From positions 1 to 64,000 of the forward strand of contig BGZK01000843.1 in NCBI GenBank assembly GCA_005406025.1: a stretch of DNA of 64,000 nucleotides, read 5' to 3'. Shown piece after piece: positions 10,900 through 22,690 of this stretch (position 1 is the stretch's first letter; each line of letters opens with the position of its first letter). The notes beneath the pieces were generated by a model that saw only the letters and a list, made by a program, of their open reading frames with translations, searched no databases and was not told the DNA's origin. A program made the position numbers and the translations under genes. The DNA comes from Eumeta japonica. Its lineage: Eukaryota > Arthropoda > Insecta > Lepidoptera > Psychidae.

Positions 10900-11340
10900 T
10901 TTTTATAGCGTTTTTAAGAGGCAAACGAGTATACGAACCACCAGATAGTAAATGCTCACCGTCGCCCATGAACACCCGCAACGCCAGAGGTCGCGGCTAG
11001 TGCGTCGTCGACCTTTTGGGGAGGAATAAATTTCCTGATACAAGGGGAGTGGAACGATGGAGGGGGGAGTTGGCCATCGAAATTACGAAACGTAACAACG
11101 GAACAACGTTACTCCAAGTCTGTATCTCATGATAGCGCGGTAACCAGGTCGGACTGGCCCATTTCCGTACGTCAGCATGGCGGCAGCCAAGTTCCCCACA
11201 GCACGGCTCTACTAAAAAATTCTTCCCCCATGGTGGTCGACCTCCCGGACAACTTTCTAAATTTCACTATTCCTATCACTGTTTTTTTTAAATACTGCAT
11301 TCCGTTATTAGATTTTTTGTCGGATCGCCATCGATCGAAA
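10900..11340 (+). repeat. Interspersed repeat family A, copy 1
   Basis: Begins with a block of the type GGCAAACGAG..ACC(A)CCAGAT..GTAAATGCTCACCGTCGCCCATGAACACCCGCAACGCCAGAGG. Diverged copies occur at 33585 (plus), 48735 (minus, interrupted) and 58505 (minus). From general knowledge this consensus is a very abundant lepidopteran repeat; I do not assign its class. No coding capacity is seen. Confidence 0.65.
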
Positions 11341-14205
11341 TTCTCCTGGAACATCCGTTTCTAGGTTGATGTTTAAAATTGAATAAGCGTCAGTTTCATG
11401 GAATGTCCGCATCAGCGTGGACGCTTCTGCGGTCGCCATCCCAAAAGAGCCTCTGACGTTTACTGTTTAAACATTGATCTCTATAACAATCACCGTCTCC
11501 CTATTTCTCAACAAACCGCTTTGGTCTGTTAACTCTTTTTAAACAATAATACGCAGTAACATTGTTGCATTCCATTGACGTCATCACTGTGACAGTTAGC
11601 TATCTATTTATACATGCAGTTCTTTCACCATTATTTACCGTCATAATAGCTTTTACCTGTTTGATTCCGATTGTAAAATACTTCTCGTTAATAATACTAT
11701 ATTCAGCTTTACGATGCACAAATAACGACTTGCATAAGGTGTTTCATGTATTATCAAATCATTCTCTTAGGAAACCATGTAACTAAACTTGGAATTATTA
11801 AAGGTGTTTTCTAATTTTTTTGTAACTTTTTTTAATCCAAATTCTTAATAGCGAATTAATCTATGATCTACATAACTAACTACAGTTATAGCGTCAAATT
11901 GATTCGTCACTCCATTGGATAGTGTCCAATATTTTTTTATAAATACCTAACGGTCCTAGATGACAGTGATAAAATCGTAATTAGTATTTTTTTTTAATTT
12001 TCCTTCTAGAGTATTCTATAAAAGCGTGCATCAAAGATTATCATATGATGTAAGCGCTTGCATTAATTATAAAAGAAAAATCGCATGACCTTGCATTGTG
12101 GTGACTTTCTGTTTGTCAGTTATTAATACAATACCGGAGGTGACTTTGCTCGCTTCAATGTCGTCCACCGAATGCTTTTATTTGGAAACTTTAAAAATGT
12201 CCACCACGTAATTAGTTGTGAGAAAATGTAATTCCCCATACTACTTCTGCACGATTCTTCATCATGGGAAGAGCATCCCGTAGATGAGTTTCCTATGTTC
12301 GTTCGTTTCACCCGTTGCATATCCAATACTGGAGATAAGCTCCCTCCCTAAATGCCCACGGGGTACAGTCCTTGACCACCCGTTACCAACAGTGGTCTGC
12401 GACCCTGACCAGGTCATCAGTTAACCTAATGGAAAACCGTATATGGAGTTTCTTTGACGACTTGCGATCCTGACAATTTAACAAGTGGCGTGCTCCTTGA
12501 TCTAAAAGTAGATCTTAAAAGCTAAACGAAGGCTTAATCTAGTATGTGTACAATTAAATACTATTCTGTTTTGATATGATTATATCTATGATCTATTGTG
12601 AAACATAGAGAATACCACGCTTTTCATAACTATGAGATCTACCAATGCACATGCAATTGTGCATTGATAGATCATCATTGAGATCCTTCAGTCTCAATAA
12701 CTTTAAAATTTACAAATACTTGTAAACAAAATGAAATTTATAACATTGTACATAATGCAGTCCGTATTTTCATCTACTTTATTTATATATTATATTAAAT
12801 TTGTATCTTATAACTTTAAGTAAACATTTCTTGTGTGTATTCAATACATATACATTTATACATGGCTGTCTCGGAAACGGCTATGACGATCTTATTATAT
12901 AGTCATTTGTACTTTGATACGTTTTTTTTTTTTAAAAATATTTAAATAATTGTCATCACTGGAAAAATGAGATAAAAAAATTTAAATATTGCTTTATTTA
13001 GCGCCAATTCCTGATATTTTGAGGTAATTAGTTTCCACTACGTTATTGGTTCTAAACAATAACATGACATAAACTGGATGGTAGTAGTTAAATAAAATAC
13101 TAAGGTAAATTTTGCAATCTGAATATTTATTTTTAGAAGCAGAAGAAAAAGAATTTATTTATTTAGTTTTTGTTTTTGTATGTGTGTCAAGAGAATACAA
13201 CAATTGATAGAATATATGAATTTACCTTTTGAATAATCTTCGAAATATTAAATCTGAAAAGGAATGACACAGAGAACGAATGAAGAGACGAGCTTGTAAA
13301 TTTCGCAAGTTCTTGAACAAAATGTGAAAAATTGTAGCGAAAGGGCAGTTGAGCACGTTTTATTCATTCAGCTTGCTTCTCGCACACTGACCTTCAACAG
13401 AATCCCTTCATTCACGCCTTACTTCTACTTTCATCCGTCTACTCGCTTACCTTCATCAGTGTCATAGATTGACCGAGCAGTCGGGTAATGATAAAAGGTG
13501 TTCAAGGTGTTATAGGGTCTAAGATGAGACTGATGGAACTGGACAATATACTGTAAAAAGGGATGCTGACCTTTTCTATTATAACTTCTAAGTTGTGCTT
13601 AATTCCGAGAGAGAAAATGATCGGAAGTTAGAGTAGAAATAATTCTGGAACAACATAAATAGGGACATAAAATGATTTTACGCCACGTCGTTGTGCGTAC
13701 TGTCATCTATTTTATAAAAGAAATATTCTATACCTTATCCGGTCGAATATTCACAGTCTACTGTTACACCGCTTCCTCAATCAAATTATATCAACTATTC
13801 AAAACCTTTTTAATGTTTATACATTCTTTCCCGCTGCTCTTGTTGAAAATTTATTTCTAATCTTCAATTGTTCATTCCTTATGTGAATTTTAGAAACATT
13901 TAGCAAATTTGTGCTGCAATGTAATGTAGTACTTTAACTAATTATATTTTAACCAATTTAAAAATAAACAATGACTTTTTTGTTGACCTCGCCAAACAAT
14001 GAGTGCCCTAACATCAATCAAAAATTAACTCGGCGCCCTTTTCAGATTATCGCAGTTGATCGAGATAATTTTTAAATTTTTTTATCGACAAATTTATTAT
14101 TTCCTCGATCGACAATGCGCGGGCGCACTCATTCACCGGCTGAACTCTAAAAAGATAAACGCATTATAATGACTTACGTTTCGTAGATAAAAACATCGCG
14201 ATAGC
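11341..14205. other. No gene seen; one small hairpin
   Basis: Long AT-rich stretch. Open frames at 11562-11786, 12123-12326 and 13672-13860 have no recognisable domain and no splice context that I trust. A 15-bp-arm hairpin lies at 12631-12669 and is listed separately. Confidence 0.5.
12631..12669. repeat. Short imperfect hairpin
   Basis: The arms GATCTACCAATGCAC and GTGCATTGATAGATC pair with one mismatch around an 8-9-base loop. Function unknown; it may be a remnant of a small MITE. Confidence 0.5.
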
Positions 14206-14209
14206 TTTA

Positions 14210-14480
14210 TCTGCGCGAACATTATACTAACTACATCGGAATTGGCCCTCCTGATCGGCGAGAATACAAATTTCCTCGCAAAGGGGGCCCGGTGCGGGTT
14301 GGGAGGTCGCTGACGACGGCTTTCGCCAATGCGGTGACAGTGTCCGCGACCGGCAACTTAGCGCGTTCCCCGAGACGCGAAACAAACGGTCACAAATTCC
14401 TAATCAAAGACTCGCTCCATCGATTCGCCGGACGTTAGGATTCCGACCCGATACGCCCTTGTGATTCCAAGGCAACGCTC
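14210..14480. promoter_or_regulatory. GC-rich island, possible regulatory block
   Basis: This stretch is much richer in G+C and CpG than its flanks (for example AAGGGGGCCCGGTGCGGG and the later CGATTCGCCGGACGTTAGG). No start codon plus donor combination stands out. Treated as a possible promoter or conserved non-coding element only. Confidence 0.25.
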
Positions 14481-14484
14481 CGGG

Positions 14485-16655
14485 TGTACCAACATCACCA
14501 TCACTTAATCCTAAATACATGATTTACGAAGGAGGTCGAGGCATACACCACCCACCCACAATCACTTTATCATAAGTTTTCATCGTCCCTGATATTTGGC
14601 TGATGAAATTTTGATGCACAGAAAGCATATTCTCACGATTTGACGACAGCCAGCTCGCCGCACCCAGAACGCCGCTATTGCGTCGCTGCTATAAAAATCC
14701 TCAGGACTGATAATTTTCGTCGTCGTTCTGTTGTCTATCGATCTCCTACACGTCTCTTACGAAATACCAAATTCTTAATTGCTCATGATTTTCTATTGCC
14801 TGTATACTCACCGATACCTGTAGTCGTAGCGTAAACTGAAAAGCATGTATATTGACTCTAGTAGAAAAAGGATAATGGGAGATGGGTTTTCGCCTTGGTA
14901 GGATGAATCGAAGAAGATCGACGAAATATGTGCGTCGATTGGTGGATGAAAGGTTTACTTAGAGGCACCTCATCACAGCTTCTTTATCATTTTATATAAA
15001 CCAAACCATCACAAAGTTTTAAATGCTCAAAACCGACGAACTAGCGACGAACGATCGGCGAAAGCTAATGACGCAAAACTAAGGTTGAGAATTCGTAGCA
15101 AGTGGAGGTCTATGATTTCTGCTTTCTCCTCTTAGAATTTCTCTAGAGGATAGATATCGTCTTACGTTAAGTAAAAGTGTACAAAAGTGTACGTTTCAAG
15201 CCGAAAGAAGCTGAATCCTGGGTGCTTCATTTGAACATTAGCATGATTAGAGAGATTTTAAGCTAGGTCTTATAGCTGACTCATTTTCTGATTTCGAATG
15301 CCCTTAACTATTATCAAAGGGTTCTCATATAGACTTCAAAACTCCGTACTCGACGACGGCTCACCTCGTATGCCAAACTCGATAAGATTGCTAATTGATG
15401 TCGATGTTTTGCGACGTATTTAAAAGCGCCTCCCGGAATTGACGAAATTGTGATAAATAAAATTGTACTGTTCGGAGATTCTAAATAACCGTTGTATTAT
15501 CACACACTTTGTCAATAACAAAAACAACGTTTTTGTAGTACGATAGTCGCTAATGAATGATATAAAAGGTGATTGACCAACTAATCTAACATGATTCTTA
15601 CTAATGAAAAATTCTGTACACTAAACTGCAGTCGATTATTATAAACTTTATTCCCTTTCAAATTTTCTATCAAAATTAAATAGAAAAAGCGAAAAACGCC
15701 CACCTCCTCGCTTTGTCTATTCCGACCTCATGCCTTTCTGATTATTTTATCGCGTCCTAAAACCGTATGAATTATATCATTTTACACGGAGATTATACTG
15801 ATAATGTTAAAGCGCCTTATTACATTATTTATCATAAGCCTAGTTAGATAAAGAGGCCTAATTCGCAAAGAAAAAAACTATCATTTATTTATTTCCAAAT
15901 CGTTATGTTTGGAATATGCGTACTTTTCTACGACATAACAACATAAACATAAAATGTAATACTCTTAATCTATGATATGACTTGTAATAATAAGCACTCA
16001 ATTACGCCCGTTTTCACTTTTATCTCAAAGAAATGTTTATTTTTATAACAAACGAGAGATATTTATATTTCTTGACCAATTATATGTAATTGCAATCCGT
16101 TTTAAAATCGTGAGTGTAACTATTAGGGCACTGGATACATCCATGAAAAAATACTAAACTTTATTGTTTATTGATTGATAACTTTAATTAATAAAAAATG
16201 TGTCATTGTATTATAGTTTTCTTTTAATATTTCGGGATCAGCGCTATGCAGCTAAACCTCGACAGTATCTCAACGTTAGTTGTTTTTATTAATTTATTTA
16301 TTACGCACCTCTTAAATTATACATGCATTTGGGTCGCTTTGGCAGCAGTGTGTGATAAGAAGTAGAGAAATAACAGTATGTAATGTAAATAAGCATCAAG
16401 TAATAAATAGAACGGATTTTAAGTACAAATGTCGCTAATCTAATGAGACGGTTATGTTCAATGAATGACAGTGATGGGTGATAAAAGAAAGAGTACAAGA
16501 TTGGAAATGAATGTTTAAAAAAGCCATATTTACAGGGAATGCACAGATATCTACATGTGTGATACAAAAAAAGAAGTGAATCCAGTTGTGGACAGCAGCA
16601 GCATACGCCATCTGTCGTCTGATCACATTCGGTATCGGCTACCGCCCTCAATTGG
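14485..16655. other. No gene seen
   Basis: AT-rich sequence. The 121-residue minus-strand frame at 16301-16666 has no recognisable domain and runs into a repeat copy at its start, so I do not call it a gene. Confidence 0.45.
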
Positions 16656-16658
16656 GTA

Positions 16659-16824
16659 CAATACAACGTACGAAACTCTGCCGCCCTGATTTACCTGCGA
16701 ATGATGTAATGCGCAGGTTTGACACTCCCCGACACTTCTTTCTTCTCTCCCGAATTCCTTCTTTACATCATTGCGATACTTTCATGACTAAATTCACAGC
16801 GGCAGAGTTTCTTGCGTTGTGCTG
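16659..16824 (+). mobile_element. TA-flanked MITE, copy 1
   Basis: One of three copies of a ~167-bp element. The terminal inverted repeat reads CANTACAACG(C/T)A..GAAACTCTGCCGC at the left and GCGGCAGAGTTTCTTGCGTTGTGCTG at the right. It is flanked on both sides by TA, as expected of a Tc1/mariner-type insertion. There is no coding capacity. Confidence 0.75.
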
Positions 16825-17146
16825 TAGCTAAGTGAGTTGGGTGGGTTTATGTTTACAATATATTGGCCTTTTTCTATATCCGCCAGTAAGCCCAACATCC
16901 CAATTTGTGCGGCTGTTGGAAGTAGGTGTTTAATATCGTTATCGTTACATATCGGTGCGAACCACGTCTGTAACGTGATATAATTCTTATGTGTATAATT
17001 AATAAATGTTTTTTGTTTCTACCTAAACCCTCTGATTATAACTGAGGTTTCTATGCTTTTATGTTAAGTTTAAAATGTAAAAAAAGTGCAAAACTAAGGC
17101 GATATTACAGAGCGTGTTCTTACGATAGTGAACTATCACTTAGGTA

Positions 17147-17313
17147 CAGTACAACGCACCGAGCTCTGCCGTTCTAAATTGCCTGCGAATTATATAATGA
17201 GCAGGTTTTAACACTCCCCGACCCTTATTTCTTCTCCCCCGCGTGCCAATTTTACGCTATTGCAACTCTTTCGTGACTAACTTCACAGCGGCAGAGTTTC
17301 TTGCGTTGTACTG
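17147..17313 (+). mobile_element. TA-flanked MITE, copy 2
   Basis: Same family and orientation as the copy 320 bases upstream. The inverted ends CAGTACAACGCA and TGCGTTGTACTG are perfect over 12 bases. TA lies directly outside each end. Confidence 0.8.
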
Positions 17314-17319
17314 TATGTT

Positions 17320-17820
17320 AAACAAGATATAACCGATAATGCGTGTTCTGTGACTAACCGGGAAAAACTAGGGAAAATAGCTATCACAGAACAGTACTTA
17401 TCCATTTATACAAATACGACAATCGCTGTCGTTGAGCGCTCGCCGCACGTTTTCGCCGCTAGGGGGCCGGTCGATAGCGTCGCTCTGTCGTGCACTATCT
17501 CGGCCGCTATCTTATCAACGACAGCAAATTACACAACAAAACACCTTGACGCCATTTAAATTTACATAACTGTCAAGTGCTTATTGCGCGAGTCAATATG
17601 GTGCTCTTATTTGAAACAGATAAATATATTTTTGTTATGCGTATTCAATTCACGTCTGAAACACGAGTTTCGCATAGAGGATGTGCTTCCATTAAACGTT
17701 TTTAACTTTAAAAATTAAAACTAGTCTTCCATTAGAACTTACTTACATTACTGTCAGAGTATAACGCTAACTTCACAATGGGAAAGCAATTTGTGATAAT
17801 TATATAGAAGTCATAACCGA
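17320..17820. other. No gene seen; small GC-rich patch
   Basis: 17430-17520 is CpG-rich (GCTCGCCGCACGTTTTCGCC). The frame at 17350-17559 covers it but shows no domain. Confidence 0.45.
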
Positions 17821-17821
17821 G

Positions 17822-18150
17822 TGATGCGGCGCTGGGTCAGTGGTTAAGGGCGTTGTCTTTGAACGGGGAGATAATGGGTTTGATCCTAACCACGAGCGAA
17901 TTGACTCATTACTTTTTAATTTAACTTATACCACTCGCTTCGTGTCCCAAAGAACACTTTAAGCCGTCGGTCCTGGATGTTACCATCGCATTGGCGGCGA
18001 CGGTCGTTAACAGTCGTCTCTGCCTCCTCCTCCCCCACACTTGAAACGGTGAGGAAATCTTTGAGGTCCTAGACCCTCGATGCGAAGTGAAACGATTGTG
18101 GGAGTGTACACCTCTCAGCAGCGGTGTAATAAAAACTTAATATATACATT
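17822..18150 (+). repeat. tRNA-derived SINE (family 1), copy 1
   Basis: The 5' part carries a Pol III A-box-like TCAGTGGTTAAGGGC and a B-box-like GGTTTGATCCT (about 17877-17887). A unique body follows, containing AAGCCGTCGGTCCTGGATG and ending near GGTGTAATAAAAACTTA. A diverged copy with the same body is at 33025. The head resembles a tRNA, but the element is not a functional tRNA gene. Confidence 0.7.
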
Positions 18151-18350
18151 CATTCATAACACAGTACTTTTGTAATTTAACAGGTATCCGGCAAAAAGAC
18201 TACGTATTTGTACATATTATGTTATTAAGAAATATCTTTGGTTGTAGGACCGAACAGGCTGTATGATTTTTGATCTATGCCTGTTTTAGAGACAAATAAT
18301 AACAACAACAATATCTTTAGTTGTACTGATTTTAACTGGCTGGTTTTAAT

Positions 18351-19040
18351 ATAAAATAAAATAAAATAAATAAAGCCCTTTTATTCAGACCAACTTAATA
18401 TCTATTTACAAAGTTTTATGAACTAATTTATTTTGTTATGTTAAACTAATCTTAATCTATTTTCTAATATTTGATAACTTTTTGTAGATCTGTTTGCCAA
18501 CGGCAAAGGCCTCCTCCAACCTTTTCCATTCTCGTCTATCTTGGCCACCCTGTTCCAGGTTACCCTGCTACTTGTCGGAAGTCATCATCCCATTTTTCTC
18601 TCGTCTACCTCTTTTTCTTTCACCTTCTCTAGGGTACCATCGTGTGACAATTTTGCTCCATTTCTCTTCGCCTCTTATCATATGCCCTGCCCACTGCCAT
18701 TTGAGTCTTCTGATTTTGGATGTTATATCTATAACGTTTGTCTTTTTCCTGATGGTATGGTTTTTTATTCGGTCCGACCTTTTTACGTTCAGCATACTCC
18801 TTTCCATGGCAGGTTTCCAGTTTTCTTGTCATATTTTGTGCTAGAGCCCATGTTTGGCTTCCGTACATTAAGACTGATAGTACGCAGGTGTTGAACAGTT
18901 TTGTCTTTACATTGATGTAAAGTGTCTTGTCCTTCATGATCTCCTTCAGACTCTAGTATCTCTTCCAGCTATTTATTATTCTTCTCTCTACTTCCTTGCA
19001 TATGGGGTCCTCTTGAAGACCACAACCCTCCAAACAAGAG
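18351..19040 (-). mobile_element. 5'-truncated RTE-type LINE
   Basis: The minus strand encodes the C-terminal end of a non-LTR reverse transcriptase in three frames. One frame, 18937-18629, has TKLFNTCVL..LMYGSQTWAL. Another, 18807-18568, has LKWQWAGHMIRG and a basic GERKRGRR tail. The third, near 18550-18490, has REWKRLEEAF. These blocks are typical of RTE-clade endonuclease/reverse transcriptases. The 3' end is marked by an (ATAAA)n tail at 18351-18374. At least two frameshifts make it dead, and most of the element is missing on the 5' side. The long plus-strand frames over this region are antisense shadows. Confidence 0.85.
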
Positions 19041-19088
19041 GTTTTAATAGAGAGAGAAATTAAAATTTTTGTAAATATAAAAAAAAAA

Positions 19089-19840
19089 GTGTGTCAGCTC
19101 CGACACACGACTGGAGCTTACTCCTTTAAGGTGATATCGTACATATAGATTAGTATAATGGTAAATGAAAGCATCTATTATATTATTCAAAGCATAATAC
19201 ACAATTCATTTATTTATGTTAATAGTAAAACAATTAATTCGTCATTTAAGAAAATGTTGAAAATAATTATGTTATACAATAAAATTTTTAGTAAGATTGA
19301 TTTTCTATCATTGACGTTATCTTGCGTAATGTTTATCACAGGAACAATAGCGGTATCATTAAACACTGAAACAATTGGTTTATGGTAACTAAAATATGAT
19401 GCATGAATGTCGGAAGATACATGTGTGATAAATCGTGAAAACATCGCATCAATAGTTGTACCATATCTAGTTGTCCCTAGTGTTCTGTCAGAAATTCAAT
19501 CTAAGTTCAATTCACCTTTCAGAAATTGTACTAAACGGAAACCATCTTTTTTATTAAAATCAATATTAAAATCTCCACCAAGTATAAGTGGAAGTTCATG
19601 GTAACGTTTCTTCAATAGTTTTGAACCCCCTTCTGTATACACTAACAATGATTCGTGGAGAAAATCTATTATATTTGTCACATTCTGACTGATTGAAATG
19701 TAAACAGAAACCATGACGATTTATTTATTTCAATAACCATGACGATAGCGTAACGTCATTTATCTAACACTCAATTGTACTCCCATAAATTCCATACCCC
19801 GGGCCTAAATATGAAATCGATTCTTAAGGAGTAAACTCCA
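19089..19840 (-). mobile_element. Helentron-derived element, copy 2, keeping an endonuclease
   Basis: The ends match copy 1 at 8210. The left end has a perfect GTGTGTC-agctcc-GACACAC stem-loop (19089-19108) followed by TGGAGCTTACTCC (from 19112). The right end has CGATTCTTAAGGAGTAAACTCCA, finishing at 19840. Between them is a minus-strand endonuclease remnant that ends toward the stem-loop side. That layout fits Helentrons, in which an endonuclease follows the Rep/helicase protein and the element ends in a 3' hairpin. Rep and helicase are absent here. Confidence 0.6.
19214..19714 (-). pseudogene. Helentron-type AP endonuclease domain remnant
   Basis: Reading the minus strand from 19714 gives VSVYISISQNV..IIDFLHE, then LPLILGGDFNIDF, the GDFN motif of exonuclease/endonuclease/phosphatase-fold nucleases. 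A single TGA at about 19496 interrupts the frame. The same frame then continues with TTRYGTTIDAMFSRF and SYFSYHKPIVSVF, the family's Asp- and His-containing C-terminal motifs. These motif spellings match the endonucleases of arthropod Helentron helicases more than those of LINEs (from memory). About 160 residues remain; the N-terminal catalytic part is missing. Confidence 0.75.
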
Positions 19841-19844
19841 AAAA

Positions 19845-20960
19845 GTTATATTTTGTCATTTTTCGATAAAACTGTTTTTCCGTTTATGAAATTGAACATA
19901 GTTAATGAAGAAATTCGATACATTTTAAAGTTTTGTTACAAAAAAAAAAGCATTAACGATACACAAGTCACAAAGAGAAATTATATAACTTAGAAATATA
20001 AAGGATTATCAGTACGGGTAGCAATTGTTTAATCTGGTACAAGCGTTTTATGAACACGTGTCATACAAAATGCAGCACATACGTCAAGACCGTGCGAAAA
20101 AGTTTGAAAGAAACAATAGTAGAATTGTAAACCTAAAAAATCACAATTATTGTGGGTGTGTATCGCAAAAGTATCGTTCGCTATTATGAGCTTTTATTGT
20201 GTACGCAAAGTGTCCATTCCGACTTCTACTGCCGGCAACTGGTAATATTAAATCGGGCGATTAACATGATACGGCCCGTATTGATAAACAGGAAGCGCTT
20301 CGCCGTCTATAATGCGAGACCATAAACGTACTCAGGCAATCAGCAAGACTCGAGAAAACTTTGCCGTGATGTGTTGATGCATTGAACTCGTAGCCCCGAC
20401 CCTGCCTTCTAGATTATCGCATCTGCTTCTGTCTCTTTAAAATTTCTTAGGTTATTCATCATCATCATCAGGTTAACCTTACGCTACCTAAGTAATCATG
20501 TCGACATCCGACATCTAAACAACACTGCCAAATTTACTTGTCGCAATTTCTTAGCCGAAAAATCCGCAATAAGATTGCACTAAGGTATCATTCAAAAGGT
20601 AAATTACATGTTACAAACGCATATATCCAGACTTAAATAATATTTCATTTGTATAGAATATACGAATAGACGTTCCGAACTATCATTTTTGTAAATATCA
20701 AAGAATATAAAGTTAAGAATTTGTGAAGACACATCACTATAAATTCACAATAAGTTTAGACGCCTAACGCCTGTTTAAAGTTATCAAAAGGTAATAATGT
20801 TAGTACCAATGAAGTCGCATGAAATAAGCGAATTTTTTTTCTTTCCAGTTTCTTCTTATCGCACCCTTGGAATTTCCGATCAGAACACTGATAAGTTATT
20901 TCACTGTAAGCTATTTCCATTCGAGAAGTTTCCATAACTCGTGCCACCGCGATTTGTCTA
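19845..20960. other. No gene seen
   Basis: AT-rich; nothing recognised. The frame at 20756-20947 has no domain. Confidence 0.45.
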
Positions 20961-20969
20961 GTATTAATA

Positions 20970-21200
20970 TAGATTTACCTCCTCGGGACCAGAAAGCGGA
21001 GCCGCGAGCGGCAGCTATAGTCACCGCCACAATCAACTCGGACCCACCGACAGAAGCGACGCTAGGTAAACAGAGAACGACAATGGCCCCGAGGTCAGGG
21101 GCGCATCCGGCAGAAGGCGGCGCGCGCGCGCCCGCGTCGGCTCCCGCAAACAACGGCGGCCGGCGTCGAGTTACGATCCATCGATAGCGGCGATAGACGG
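20970..21200 (+). promoter_or_regulatory. CpG island with a possible first-exon donor
   Basis: GC- and CpG-dense block in an AT-rich setting. It contains a good donor (GACGCTAG|GTAAAC, exon end 21065) and ends near 21190. It may be the promoter and 5' untranslated exon of a gene continuing to the right. The alanine/proline-rich frames on both strands (20867-21187 plus, 20911-21153 minus) look like composition effects. Confidence 0.3.
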
Positions 21201-21204
21201 TGCT

Positions 21205-22090
21205 CGTTTTTGTTAATTGTAGGATACCTCATAGACGGTACGGTAAGTATGAAATAATGGTCGATGCGCCCATCCAGGCGCTGCATACACCGTCGTGGCC
21301 TATATTTCGAGTAGGTGTCAACTTGACGATTCCAGAGACGATTATTTAAATAACCTTGGCATCATGAGCGTAGGGGTTGATCCTAAACGCAATAAAATCG
21401 CCTTTGTGTCGAGAATAGACGTTTTTCTTTTTGGTTCTCACAAGTATTTATGTAGCTATTAAAAATTTACAGTCACAAATTTTCAAGACAATCTGTAAGT
21501 GGTTAGAATTTGTGTATGGTTTTCTTCGCAATGCTTAGTGAAATTATTTAGATTTTAATCCGTTTTAATAACATGTTACATTAATTTTCTACTATTACAT
21601 TATTGTTCTCTGATTTTTGGTATTGTATGTGTGTGAAACGTGCAATTGATTTAGAGTGACATTGTCTCGCATTCAAAACGCACACATTTTCTTATATTGT
21701 CATTGATTATAAACTATGTTTAAAATTTCAAGTTTCTAATTTATCAGGAAATCAATTTAAAATGATTGCAAAATTCCACCCGAATAGAGAGACAAACAAA
21801 TTATGTGAATTATGTGAATAGGGCATAGCGATAACAATCTTTGACTATTTTAAATAACAGTAAAAAAACACACATCGGAGATCATGTCAGTACGTTTTTA
21901 TAGCTGTTGCGTTACAGCCTTTTATAATTTATTAGATGAAATGAATACTACTTCACTTACTATTTCACTTTTCAAAATCCGATTCAAAACTGGAAATTAT
22001 ATGTTTGCGATCCTGTAATCGACTTGCCCAAATTTTTGATTTACTATATCAAGTTACTTCGGAAAAATCGCCTGTGACCAACCGGTAAAT
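21205..22090. other. No gene seen
   Basis: AT-rich sequence with no supported gene or recognised repeat. Confidence 0.45.
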
Positions 22091-22095
22091 AGGTA

Positions 22096-22267
22096 CAGTA
22101 CAACGCATGAAAGTCTGCCGCTGTGAAGTTCGACACGAAAGAGTCGCAATGGCGTGAAATAGGAGCGCGGGGAAGAAGGAGGAAGGGTCGGGGAGTGTAC
22201 TCGTAATACCTGCGCAGTGCATCATTCGTAGTCAATCCAAAGCGGCAAAGTTTCGTGTGTCGTACCA
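22096..22267 (-). mobile_element. TA-flanked MITE, copy 3
   Basis: Inverted copy of the elements at 16659 and 17147. It begins with CAGTACAACGCA and ends in a more diverged CGTACCA. TA lies on both sides. The frame at 22044-22268 is the translation of the repeat and is not a gene. Confidence 0.75.
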
Positions 22268-22690
22268 TACCAAAGCGACAGGCCTTTTATGCCTACACGA
22301 GAGCATGAGTCTTCTATTCCACTGAACGGACCCACTCGGGCGAATCAACACGACATTTTCTTTCTACGAGTCGGTTTCGTGCGCTGTAAACCCTCATTCA
22401 TTTGGGGTAAACGTTCAGCTTTATCATATCATGTCTCCGGGTGTTCGTGTAGCTGTTAAGGAATAAAAAAATATTCTAATCTAATCTACGGTAGATTAGA
22501 GAAAGATATAGTCTCCAAAAAATAGCTATGACAATATGATTCGCGAATTAACATTTGAAGAAGATACTTCAAACCAAAACCATAACATTGAACTATTGCG
22601 CAACGTGCATAAGATTGATTTATTCGTATTTGTCCTATCATAACCTATTCATACTGGCCATAGAATAAGAAGTATATAGTAGGGTCTATC

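Noticed and set aside
16301..16666. 121-residue minus-strand frame
   Set aside because: No domain, no splice context, and its start lies next to a MITE; consistent with chance.
18494..18894. Plus-strand frames of 116-117 residues
   Set aside because: Antisense to the RTE reverse-transcriptase remnant, which has recognisable motifs on the minus strand.
22044..22268. 74-residue minus-strand frame
   Set aside because: Entirely within MITE copy 3; matching peptides arise from the other copies.
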